From Salivita marina (lineage in GTDB: Bacteria; Pseudomonadota; Gammaproteobacteria; Pseudomonadales; Azotimanducaceae), in assembly GCA_038144425.1 (NCBI GenBank), contig JAYQNS010000004.1, forward strand, positions 434,001 through 498,000: DNA of 64,000 nt, read 5' to 3'. Both the position numbers and the translations under genes were made by a program. The notes under the pieces were generated by a model. The model did no database searches and was not told where the DNA came from. It worked only from the letters and a program-made list of their open reading frames with translations. Positions 42,040 to 50,092 of this stretch are shown in pieces (positions within the stretch are counted from its first letter, which is position 1; the number at the start of each line of letters is the position of its first letter).

Positions 42040-43896
42040 CTATACGCCCCCCAGGCCACGGCTGAGTTGGCGACGCATGACCGTCAGGGCCCGATCACCC
42101 AGCAGGCGCCGTACCGTTTCCACCAGCACGGGATCCTCCGGGTCCTTTTCCAAACCCCCAAGCCACGCCTGGCGAGCTCGATTGCGACGGCCAAGGCGCC
42201 AGTAGGTCTCCCCCAGGTGAGCCGCGATTTCCCCATCGCCGCGTCGCTCGAAGGCTTCCCGCAGGGGCGGCAGGGCCACCTCGTAAGCGCCGCGCTGAAA
42301 GGCCACCCAGCCTAGGGAGTCGAGAAAGGCCGGGGTTCCCGGGGCCAGCTCCAGGGCCCGCTCCACCAGGCGCTGAGCTTCTTCGAGGCGCTCACCGCGC
42401 TCCGCCAGGAAAAACCCCAGCGCATTGAGCGCCTGAGCATGCACCGGTGCCAGGGCTAGCACGGCCCGAAGGTCGGCCTCCGCGGCGGCGAATTCCCCCG
42501 CCTGCTGGGCAAGAAGGCCCCGGCGGTAATGAAGCGATGGCGTGGCTTTGATCTGAAGCGCCAGGGACAACACGCCTCGAGCGGTCTCCGCCCCCTCACC
42601 CTCCGTCAGCAGGGCGTCTGAAAGCGCAAGGGCCGTGCGCTCTCGGGCTTCGGGGTAGCGCGCAAACTGTGCGTCGGCGAACCGCAGCAGCGCGCCCGGG
42701 TCGTCGCTAGCCCCGAGCCAGTAGGCAGCTCGGCGCAGCATGCGACCGTATTCCCTGCCCTGGGGCACCCTGTCCCAATGGGCTAACGCCGCGCCCAAGG
42801 CCCCTTGCCGGGCGGAGACTTCCCCGCGGTGAAAGGCCACGAGCGCCGGCCGCTCGCCAAGGGCTTCCAGCCGGTCTAGATAGGTTGCGGCCTCCTCCAA
42901 GCGATTCTGATCCAGATGAATCAGCGCCAGCGCGAGGAGTAGATCTGCGTTCTCACCACTGCGCTGCAAGAGCGCGAGGAAATCATCTCGCGCCTCGTCG
43001 AGATGATTTAAGCGCACCTGGAGCCGCGCCCGAGCAAAGCGGAGTGCTCCAGCATCGGGGAACATCGAGAGCCCCGCCTCGAGCTGCGCCAGGGCGGCCC
43101 GGAACTGCCCCGTGCCTTCGAGCGCTTCCGCGCGCCAGCTCACGGCCTGTGGGCTATCCATCATGGAAAGGCCCGCGTCGGCCATGAGGATGAGCGCATC
43201 TTCGTAGAGTTGCAGGGCCACAAAGAGCCGGGCCCCAGCGCGGGCCTGAGCTCGCGCCAGGGGAAGGGGCGCGCCCTCGCGAAAGGCTTCCCGGGCCAGA
43301 CTCTGCGCGATGAAGCGCTGCGCCGCCGGCGGTTCGTCCCCAGCCAAAACGCCATCGACGAAGCGATCAAAGATCTCCGGGCCCGCGGCTGACGCCAGGG
43401 GCGCGAGGGCTTCCAATGCCTTCCCGTAGTTCCCCGCGCGCCCAAGGGCTCGAGCCAGGGCCAGTCGCCCCGCACGATCGGCCTTCTGAGCCACGCGCGC
43501 CCGGGCGAGCGTGAGCTCCAGGGCCGGATCTTCCCCATAGCCCGCCAGGGTTAGCACGCGCTGTAAGAGGGCGCTGTCCGAGGCGCTGCCCTCGGCCTCA
43601 AGAATCGCCCGATAGGCCGCCAGGGCCCCGTCTAAGTCTCCGCTGAGAAGCTGCCGCTCCGCCGCCATGAGCGCAAGCATAAGCTCCGGGGGCATCGCGC
43701 GAGGGGGGCCAACCGGGGCAGGCTCCGAAGGCGCCTCCACGCTTGAAAAATCCATGGTCGGCGCGACCCCGGGGGTGGGCGGAGGGAGCTTAGGCGCCGC
43801 TGCGCAGCCGCTCAAAAAAAGCGCCAGCAACACGCCCCCAAGGGCCCGAAGGGGGCGCCCCGTCCGGGGGGGGACAGGGGCAGGATTTTCCGCCAC
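42040..43896 (-). CDS. TPR-repeat outer membrane lipoprotein
   Basis: A 618-residue lipoprotein with lipobox LFLSGCAAAP near residue 32. Numerous TPR units fill the rest, for example ALRFARARLQVRLNHLDEAR, DLLLALALIHLDQNRLEEAA, ALNALGFFLAERGERLEEAQ and AHLGETYWRLGRRNRARQAW. The same gene lies before lolB in pseudomonads. GTG at 43896 is chosen because GAGGGG lies 6 bases upstream and the signal peptide then begins correctly; a longer in-frame form starts at 43989. The molecular partner is unknown. It is divergent from hemA. Confidence 0.88.
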   Translation of the reverse strand: MAENPAPVPPRTGRPLRALGGVLLALFLSGCAAAPKLPPPTPGVAPTMDFSSVEAPSEPAPVGPPRAMPPELMLALMAAERQLLSGDLDGALAAYRAILEAEGSASDSALLQRVLTLAGYGEDPALELTLARARVAQKADRAGRLALARALGRAGNYGKALEALAPLASAAGPEIFDRFVDGVLAGDEPPAAQRFIAQSLAREAFREGAPLPLARAQARAGARLFVALQLYEDALILMADAGLSMMDSPQAVSWRAEALEGTGQFRAALAQLEAGLSMFPDAGALRFARARLQVRLNHLDEARDDFLALLQRSGENADLLLALALIHLDQNRLEEAATYLDRLEALGERPALVAFHRGEVSARQGALGAALAHWDRVPQGREYGRMLRRAAYWLGASDDPGALLRFADAQFARYPEARERTALALSDALLTEGEGAETARGVLSLALQIKATPSLHYRRGLLAQQAGEFAAAEADLRAVLALAPVHAQALNALGFFLAERGERLEEAQRLVERALELAPGTPAFLDSLGWVAFQRGAYEVALPPLREAFERRGDGEIAAHLGETYWRLGRRNRARQAWLGGLEKDPEDPVLVETVRRLLGDRALTVMRRQLSRGLGGV

Positions 43897-44018
43897 AATG
43901 GACCCCTCAAGAGGTGTCAAGCTGTCCTGACACCAAGCCGTCCAAGCGTCGCTCCAAAGGGGGGATAAAGGGAGGGCGGTTTCAGTCACGGGGGTGGGTG
44001 TTTACCTAGACGTTAGTT

Positions 44019-45287
44019 ATGAGTGTGCTGGCTCTCGGATTTAATCATGTCACGGCGCCGATCGAACTGCGCGAGCGCGTGGCCTTTCCGACCCATCAGC
44101 TCCCCGATGCCCTTCGGGCGCTGCGGGAATCCCTGCGCCTCGAAGAAGTCGCTATCCTCTCAACCTGTAACCGTACCGAACTTTACTGCTGGGCGCCCCA
44201 CACCGACCCCGGCGCCATCCTGGACTGGGTGAGCAGCTATCACCATATGGATCGGGGAAGGCTTTCCCAATCGGCCTACCTGCACCACGATCAAGCCGCT
44301 GTCCGCCACACCATGCGTGTAGCCGCGGGGCTCGATTCCATGGTCCTAGGGGAGCCCCAAATTTTAGGGCAGGTAAAAGATGCCTGGGACATCGCCCGGG
44401 ATACAGGCACCTTGGGCCCGGAGCTCGACCGCCTATCCCAGCATACCCTCAGCACGGCCAAGCGCGTGCGCACGGATACAGAGATCGGGCGCCACCCCGT
44501 ATCCGTGGCCTATGCCGCGGTAAGCCTCGCCCAATCCATCTTTACCAAGCTAGGCGATGCCCGAGCCCTTCTGCTCGGCGCCGGCGATACCATCGAACTG
44601 GTGGCGGAGCATCTGCGACAGGCCGGCGTGCATCGCATGACCATCGCTAACCGCACCTACGCCCGAGCACGGAGCCTAGCGGACCGCTTTGGTGCCGAAG
44701 CCATCCTGCTTTCCGATATCAACGCAGCCCTTCCCCAGGCCGATATCCTTATCGCCTCCACCGCCGCAGACCTGCCGATCCTAGGGAAGGGAATGGTGGA
44801 AAGCGCACTGAAAGCGCGGCGCCGCCGGCCCATGTTCATGGTGGACATCGCTGTGCCCCGGGACATCGAACCCCAGGTGGGAGAGCTTGATGACGTCTTC
44901 CTCTACACCGTCGACGATCTCGCAGATATCATCGCTGAGAACCGCCGGGCGCGAGAGCACGCAGCGCAGGATGCGGAACAGATTATTGAGCAGGGCGTCA
45001 GCGCCTATCTTCGAGATGTCCGGGCACGAGCGGCTTCAGAGACGGTGCGGGCTTACCGGTCCCTGGCGGAGGCGCAGGCTGAAGAGGAGCTCGAGCGGGC
45101 CCTGAAGCGGCTTCGCGCCGGGGAGGCCCCGGAGGCGGTGCTCCAGCGCTTCAGCCGATCCCTCACCAATAAGCTGACCCACCTGCCCACGGCACGGCTG
45201 CGAGAAGCAAGCGCCGCCGGGCGCCACGAGGTGGTGGCCCACGGCCGTCGCCTCCTTGGCCTCGACGCCGGCTACCACGACGAATAG
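44019..45287 (+). CDS. hemA: glutamyl-tRNA reductase
   Basis: A 422-residue enzyme for the first committed step of C5-pathway heme synthesis. It converts glutamyl-tRNA to glutamate-1-semialdehyde with NADPH. The N-terminal GFNHVTAPIELRERVAF and the catalytic Cys in AILSTCNRTELYC are clear. Then come LDSMVLGEPQILGQVKDAW and the NADPH motif LLLGAGDTIELVAEHLRQAG. The last 100 residues form the dimerisation helix. The ATG at 44019 lacks an obvious ribosome binding site. It heads the hemA-prfA-prmC-moeB series. Confidence 0.97.
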   Translation: MSVLALGFNHVTAPIELRERVAFPTHQLPDALRALRESLRLEEVAILSTCNRTELYCWAPHTDPGAILDWVSSYHHMDRGRLSQSAYLHHDQAAVRHTMRVAAGLDSMVLGEPQILGQVKDAWDIARDTGTLGPELDRLSQHTLSTAKRVRTDTEIGRHPVSVAYAAVSLAQSIFTKLGDARALLLGAGDTIELVAEHLRQAGVHRMTIANRTYARARSLADRFGAEAILLSDINAALPQADILIASTAADLPILGKGMVESALKARRRRPMFMVDIAVPRDIEPQVGELDDVFLYTVDDLADIIAENRRAREHAAQDAEQIIEQGVSAYLRDVRARAASETVRAYRSLAEAQAEEELERALKRLRAGEAPEAVLQRFSRSLTNKLTHLPTARLREASAAGRHEVVAHGRRLLGLDAGYHDE

Positions 45288-45290
45288 GCC

Positions 45291-45307
45291 TGCGCCCCCC
45301 GGGCGCA
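45291..45307 (+). other. hairpin between hemA and prfA
   Basis: TGCGCCC-CCC-GGGCGCA gives a perfect 7-base stem with a 3-base loop just after the hemA stop and 20 bases before prfA. No T tract follows, so it is not a standard terminator; it could slow or process the transcript. Confidence 0.3.
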
Positions 45308-45326
45308 CCGCAAGGAACCACACCCC

Positions 45327-46412
45327 ATGAGAAGCAGCCTTTTAGCTCGGCTAGAAGAGGCGAAGGATCGCCATGAGGAACTGGCCGCCCTCATGGCGGA
45401 TCCGGAAACGAGCCAAGACGCTAGCAGCTACGCGGGCTTCTCAAAGGAATACGCCGAGCTCGACCCCATCATTGTGGCTTTTCACCATTGGCGCGCCGCG
45501 GAGGATGAGGTCGCCGGCGCCCGAGAGCTGCTGAGCGACGATGACCCGGACCTAAGGGCCCTGGCCAAGGAATCCCTGGCGGAAGCCCAGGCAGAACGGG
45601 ATCGCCTTGAGGAAGCCCTGGAACAGCTACTCATGCCTCGAGACCCGGAAGATGGCGCCAACGTCTTTCTCGAAATTCGCGCCGGCACCGGTGGCGATGA
45701 AGCCGCCCTCTTCGCCGGCGATCTTCTCCGCATGTACCTTCGCTACGCGGAGCAGCAACGCTGGCAGTCGGAGGTTCTCTCGGAGCGGCAAGCGGAGCTC
45801 GGCGGATACCGGGAAGTGGTGGTGCGCCTGGCCGGAGGCGATGGTGTCTACGGCAAGCTGAAATTCGAATCGGGCGCCCATCGCGTGCAGCGGGTGCCCG
45901 CCACCGAGTCCCAAGGACGTATTCACACCTCCGCCTGCACCGTGGCCGTGCTCCCGGAACCGGAGGAGACCGCCGAGGTCGAATTGAACAAAGAGGAGCT
46001 CCGCATTGATACGTTCAGGGCATCGGGCGCTGGCGGCCAGCACGTCAACAAGACCGATTCCGCCATTCGCATTACGCACCTGCCCACGGGCATCGTGGTC
46101 GAGTGCCAGGACGAGCGCTCCCAGCATAAGAACCGGGCACGGGCTATGGGCCTGCTCGCTGCCCGGCTGACCGACATGGAAAAGCAGGCTGCCCAGCAGG
46201 CCCGCTCAGATCAACGGCGGAACCTCGTAGGCTCGGGGGATCGCTCGGAACGCATCCGCACCTACAACTTTCCCCAGGGCCGCATGACCGATCACCGCAT
46301 CGATCTCACGCTCTACGCCCTCGAGGCCATTCTTGAGGGGGACCTCGACCAGGTCATCAGCCCCCTCCTTCGGGAACATCAAGCGGACCTGCTCGCCGCC
46401 GCCGAGGGATGA
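45327..46412 (+). CDS. prfA: peptide chain release factor 1
   Basis: A 361-residue release factor for UAA and UAG codons. The GGQ loop is RASGAGGQHVNKTDSAIR; the codon-recognition region has HRVQRVPATESQGRIHTS, with the RF1-type P-A-T element. Domain 1 has IVAFHHWRAAEDEVAGARELL. AAGGAA precedes the ATG. PrmC, which methylates the GGQ Gln, is encoded next with a four-base overlap. Confidence 0.97.
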   Translation: MRSSLLARLEEAKDRHEELAALMADPETSQDASSYAGFSKEYAELDPIIVAFHHWRAAEDEVAGARELLSDDDPDLRALAKESLAEAQAERDRLEEALEQLLMPRDPEDGANVFLEIRAGTGGDEAALFAGDLLRMYLRYAEQQRWQSEVLSERQAELGGYREVVVRLAGGDGVYGKLKFESGAHRVQRVPATESQGRIHTSACTVAVLPEPEETAEVELNKEELRIDTFRASGAGGQHVNKTDSAIRITHLPTGIVVECQDERSQHKNRARAMGLLAARLTDMEKQAAQQARSDQRRNLVGSGDRSERIRTYNFPQGRMTDHRIDLTLYALEAILEGDLDQVISPLLREHQADLLAAAEG

Positions 46413-47242
46413 CGGGCACCGTCGACGCTCTACTTGCCGAGGGCCGAGCCCTCGGCCTCGACCCCGGGGCGGTGCGGGCGCTGCTGGCGCATCGCCTAGA
46501 CCGCCCTCCTACCTGGCTCCTCACCCACGGCAGGGAACCCATCGCTCCGGCGGCCTTTAACGCCTGTCGGGAAGGCCTTGCCCAGCTTGCCGCGGGCGCC
46601 CCCCTCGGCCAGCTCCTTGGCACGGTGGACTTTGCCGGACTCACCCTAAGGGTAAACCAAGCGACGCTCCTGCCCCGAGCCGATACGGAAGTGCTGCTCG
46701 AAGGACTGCTTCGGCGCCTCCCGGCGGGGCCCCAGCGCGTTCTTGACCTGGGGACGGGGTCCGGGGCCCTCGCCCTCGCCCTTAAAGCCGCCCGGCCCGA
46801 ACTCTCGGTCATGGCAAGCGATATCAGCCCCGAAGCGCTCACCGTGGCGCAAGAGAACGCCGGGCGGCTGGGCCTAGCGGTCACCTTCTTCGAGAGCGAC
46901 TGGTACGACGCGCTGCCGTCGAGCCTTTTCCCGCTCGATGCGATCCTGGCCAATCCGCCCTACATCGCGCCCGGGGACCCAGAGCTGGCACCGTCCGTAG
47001 CGCGCTTTGAGCCAGCGCTTGCGCTCTTCGCGAAGGACCAGGGCTTTGACGCCCTGGAGCGCGTGCTTACGGGAGCACGCAGCCGGCTTCGCCCTCGCGG
47101 CTGGCTAGGTCTCGAGCACGGCCATCGCCAAGCCGTGACCCTCGCTGCGCGGCTGCAGCGTGCCGGCTATGATGCGCTGGCTCTTGAGCGAGATACGGGG
47201 GGACGCCCTCGAGCCACCTTCGCGAGGCAACCCCATGGATGA
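46409..47242 (+). CDS. prmC: peptide chain release factor N5-glutamine methyltransferase
   Basis: A 277-residue SAM enzyme that methylates the GGQ glutamine of release factors. The helical N-terminal domain is followed by LLPRADTEVLLEGLL, SAM motif I VLDLGTGSGALALALKAARP and the catalytic loop ILANPPYIAPGDPEL (NPPY). The C-terminal LGLEHGHRQAVTLAARL is typical. ATGA overlap with prfA; it overlaps the next gene by eight bases. Confidence 0.96.
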   Translation: MTGTVDALLAEGRALGLDPGAVRALLAHRLDRPPTWLLTHGREPIAPAAFNACREGLAQLAAGAPLGQLLGTVDFAGLTLRVNQATLLPRADTEVLLEGLLRRLPAGPQRVLDLGTGSGALALALKAARPELSVMASDISPEALTVAQENAGRLGLAVTFFESDWYDALPSSLFPLDAILANPPYIAPGDPELAPSVARFEPALALFAKDQGFDALERVLTGARSRLRPRGWLGLEHGHRQAVTLAARLQRAGYDALALERDTGGRPRATFARQPHG

Positions 47243-47985
47243 CGCCGCACTCCTACGCTACAGCCGCCAGCTTCTGCTCCCCGCTATCGATATGGATGGC
47301 CAGGAACGGCTCCTCGCCAGCACGGTGCTGATTCTGGGCTTGGGGGGCCTTGGGGCACCGGCTGCGCTTTATCTGGCCGGAGCCGGCGTAGGCACCCTAC
47401 TCCTGGCGGACGACGACCCCATCGACCTTTCCAACCTGCCCCGGCAGGTGCTCTATAGCGAAGCGGACCTCGGGGAAAAAAAGAGCATCGCGGCCAAAGC
47501 GCGCCTCGCTGCGCAAAACCACACCCTGACTTTGGAAGCCCTGTCCCTGCCTTACGGGGACGGCGCTCACGGAAGCCGTGAATCGGGCGGACCTTGTGCT
47601 CGACTGCACGGACCACTTCGCCATTCGCGACGAGCTCAACGAGGTGTGCCTGGCCACAGGGACGCGCTGGATCAGCGCAGCTGCCCTCCGGACCGCAGGG
47701 CAGCTGATGGCGTTTGACCCCCGGGACGCGCAAAACCCCTGCTACCGATGCCTTTGGCCGAAGCTTCCCGCGCAGGACGGCGATGCCTGCGCGGAAGCGG
47801 GGGTGCTAGGTCCAGTGGTGGGTCTCCTGGGCGTGCTTCAAGCCTTAGAGGCGGTGAAGTGGCTAACGGGCCATGCGCCCAGCGCCGTTGGTGCCGTCCT
47901 ATCCTTCGAGGGCCTGAGCCTGGAGCTCAGCCGCTTTACCCTAAAGCGCCGCACCCAGTGCTCCGCCTGCGGGGACCGTCGCTAG
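47235..47985 (+). pseudogene. moeB: MoeB/ThiF/HesA family adenylyltransferase, frameshifted (probable sequence error)
   Basis: An E1-like enzyme that adenylates the C-terminal Gly of a sulfur-carrier protein (molybdopterin or thiamine synthesis). From 47235 the frame reads DDAALLRYSRQLLLPAIDMD and ILGLGGLGAPAALYLAGAGV, then loses homology after LPYGDGA. The rest is in another frame: LTEAVNRADLVLDCTDHFAI, CYRCLWPKLP and CSACGDRR, the two zinc Cys pairs. The switch is at about 47562-47567, where GACGGCGCTCACG would be restored by two more bases (GCGCGC). It converges with lipB, overlapping it by 45 bases. Given other small indels nearby, an error is likely. Confidence 0.85.
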
Positions 47986-48618
47986 GTGAGGGCAAGGCAC
48001 CCCAAGGCGCGAAGCCAGCGCCGGTAACACCGCCTCAAGGGCGACCTCCGGCGTCGCAGGCCCACCTAGATCGACGGTTTGGGTGACCGCCAAGCCCGCC
48101 ATGCCGCAAGGGTTAATCCCTGCAAAGGGGACTAGGTCCATGGCCACGTTCAGCGCCAGACCGTGGTAACTGCACCCGCGACGAACCCGCAGCCCCAGGG
48201 AGGCAATCTTCGCCTCCCCCACATAGACCCCGGGCGCATCACGGCGCGCATGGCCCTCGATGCCCCAGCTCGTCAGCGCGTCGATAAGCGAACCCTCGAT
48301 CGCATTCACGAGGGCCCGCACGCCTAAACCTCGGCGACGGCAATCCACGAGAAGGTAGATCACCAACTGCCCCGGGCCGTGGTAGGTCACCTGCCCGCCT
48401 CGATCCGTGGACACCACGGGAATAGCGCCGGGAGCAAGCACATGTTCAGCGCGCCCGGCCTGCCCCTGGGTGTAGACAGGGTCGTGCTCCAGGGCCCAAA
48501 GGGCATCGGGGGTTTCCGGGCCCCGGTCTCTGGTGAAGCGCTGCTGCGCGCGAAACATTGGCTCGTAGGCCTGACGCCCCCACCAGAGGGCGGTCAGCTC
48601 AGAGGACGAGCTCAACAC
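47941..48618 (-). CDS. lipB: octanoyl-[acyl-carrier-protein]:protein N-octanoyltransferase LipB
   Basis: A 225-residue transferase that moves octanoate from acyl carrier protein to lipoyl domains. Key regions are LWALEHDPVYTQGQAGRAEH, VSTDRGGQVTYHGPGQLVIY, GVYVGEAKIASLGLRVRRGC with the catalytic Lys, and SYHGLALNVAMDLVPFAGIN; the catalytic Cys is in NPCGMAG. The start is uncertain: GTG at 48618, or TTG at 48615, both inside the end of the ybeD reading frame. It follows dacA-ybeD as in E. coli. Confidence 0.93.
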   Translation of the reverse strand: MLSSSSELTALWWGRQAYEPMFRAQQRFTRDRGPETPDALWALEHDPVYTQGQAGRAEHVLAPGAIPVVSTDRGGQVTYHGPGQLVIYLLVDCRRRGLGVRALVNAIEGSLIDALTSWGIEGHARRDAPGVYVGEAKIASLGLRVRRGCSYHGLALNVAMDLVPFAGINPCGMAGLAVTQTVDLGGPATPEVALEAVLPALASRLGVPCPHLATVPAGGALGAAL

Positions 48619-48868
48619 GACCGCTCGCCTGCAAATCCGCAAAGATCGCCGCGAGCTGCCCTTCGCTCTGCGCCGTAAAGGTTACGGTAACGGCGAGGAA
48701 GCGACCGTTTCTTGAGGGCCGAGCGCGAAGCTGGGCCGCGCTCACTTCCGGGGCATGGGCTTGGAAAGTGTCCAGTACGAAGGCTTCGAAATCCGGGGTA
48801 AACGCCCCCACGACCTTCACCGGGTAGGCCGGGGCAGGAAAAACAATCTTCGGCGGCTCCTGGCCCAT
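48599..48868 (-). CDS. ybeD: YbeD/DUF493 family protein (probable separate gene)
   Basis: An 89-residue regulatory-fold protein, in frame with dacA as read here but normally a separate gene between dacA and lipB. It begins MGQEPPKIVFPAPAYPVKVV and includes DTFQAHAPEVSAAQL, RPSRNGRFLAVTVTFTAQSE and the ending GRVELVL, closely matching the YbeD layout and its usual 87-residue length. The ATG is at 48868, with a GTG directly before it. Function is not established; its structure resembles allosteric ACT-like domains. Confidence 0.75.
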   Translation of the reverse strand: MGQEPPKIVFPAPAYPVKVVGAFTPDFEAFVLDTFQAHAPEVSAAQLRARPSRNGRFLAVTVTFTAQSEGQLAAIFADLQASGRVELVL

Positions 48869-50041
48869 CACGCTATTAGCCAAAGAGCCCCCAAACCAAA
48901 GGCGCAGCGCATCGAGGAGCCGCTTAAACCACCCTGCCTCCTCCACCGGGTGCAGGGCTTGCAGGGGCGCTTCGACCAGCAGCTCGTCGCCATTCAGAAC
49001 GGCCACCGTGCCAACCTGATCCCCCTCGACCAGGGGCGCCGTTAGGGGTGCCACCATGGTGACCCGGGTTTCTAGGCCCTCGTGGGTACCCCGGGGCAGG
49101 GTAAGACGAATATCCTCCGCAAGGCCGTAGGCCACGGTGCCGCGGGTGCCCTTCCACACTGGCGCCGTGGCCATGGCCTCACCGCCCGCCAGCAGGGGTT
49201 TGCTTTCGAAATAGCGGAATCCATAGCGCAGCAGCTTCTGCGTTTCCTGGGTGCGCGCGTCGGAGCTGTTGGTCCCCAGCACCACGGAAATGAGACGCAT
49301 GCCATCGCGCTCGGAGGAGGCCACGAGGCAATAGCCCGCCGCCGCCGTGTAACCCGTTTTGATCCCGTCTACGGAATCGTCGACCCAAAGCAACTCGTTA
49401 CGATTACGCTGCGTGATGGGCTCACCGGTAGTGAAATCCTGCCCATAGGTAAAGGTTTTTTCGGAGTAGTAGCGGTAGTGGTCGGGGAAATCCTCAATCA
49501 AACGCCGAGCCAAGAGCGCCAGGTCGCGGGCCGTGGAGAGGTGATCCTCCGCGGGCATGCCCGTGGCATTGAGGAACTGGGAATTTTTCATCCCCAGCAG
49601 CGCAGCCTGACGATTCATCACGTCGGAAAAGGCGGCCTCATCGCCGGCGAGGTATTCCGCCAAGGCCACGGAAGCATCGTTACCCGACTGGATGACCACG
49701 CCCCGGAGGAGATCCTCGAGGCGCACCTGATCGCCTACGCGGACGAACATCTTCGAGCCGTCCATGCGCCATGCTTTCTCGCTGATGGGCACAAGGTCGT
49801 CGAGGGTGGCCCGCCCCGCCGCGAGCTCCGCGGCAACGACGTAGTCCGTCATCATTTTGGTGAGAGACGCCGGTGGCAGGGCCGTGTCAGCCTCATGCTC
49901 CACCAGCACCGCACCCGTGGAGGCCTCAACCAAGATCCACGAGGCCGCTGCCAGCGCCGGGGGCCGGGGCACCAGCGCCGGGGCGGCCTGCAAGGCAGGA
50001 ATCAACAGCAATAGGCTCAGGCCCAGCAGCTTACGCGGCAC
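48599..50041 (-). CDS. dacA: D-alanyl-D-alanine carboxypeptidase (PBP5/6 type), reading frame fused to YbeD
   Basis: A 480-residue reading frame. The first about 385 residues are a PBP5-type carboxypeptidase that trims the terminal D-Ala of peptidoglycan stem peptides. It has a signal peptide, PPASLTKMMTDYVVAAELA (SxxK), VIQSGNDASVALAEYLAG (SxN) and DGIKTGYTAAAGYC (KTG), then the C-terminal beta domain and amphipathic anchor FKRLLDALRLWFGG. The last about 90 residues are the separate protein YbeD. In the adjacent frame, one extra G in the GGGGG run would give GLFG followed by TAATAG (48873-48878), just before the YbeD ATG. So the fusion is probably caused by a one-base indel. GTG start after AGGAG. 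Confidence 0.9.
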   Translation of the reverse strand: MPRKLLGLSLLLLIPALQAAPALVPRPPALAAASWILVEASTGAVLVEHEADTALPPASLTKMMTDYVVAAELAAGRATLDDLVPISEKAWRMDGSKMFVRVGDQVRLEDLLRGVVIQSGNDASVALAEYLAGDEAAFSDVMNRQAALLGMKNSQFLNATGMPAEDHLSTARDLALLARRLIEDFPDHYRYYSEKTFTYGQDFTTGEPITQRNRNELLWVDDSVDGIKTGYTAAAGYCLVASSERDGMRLISVVLGTNSSDARTQETQKLLRYGFRYFESKPLLAGGEAMATAPVWKGTRGTVAYGLAEDIRLTLPRGTHEGLETRVTMVAPLTAPLVEGDQVGTVAVLNGDELLVEAPLQALHPVEEAGWFKRLLDALRLWFGGSLANSVMGQEPPKIVFPAPAYPVKVVGAFTPDFEAFVLDTFQAHAPEVSAAQLRARPSRNGRFLAVTVTFTAQSEGQLAAIFADLQASGRVELVL

Positions 50042-50092
50042 GGCAACGCTCCTCTATTTTCGCTCCTTTTAAAGTTTAGCACGGCCATGCTC

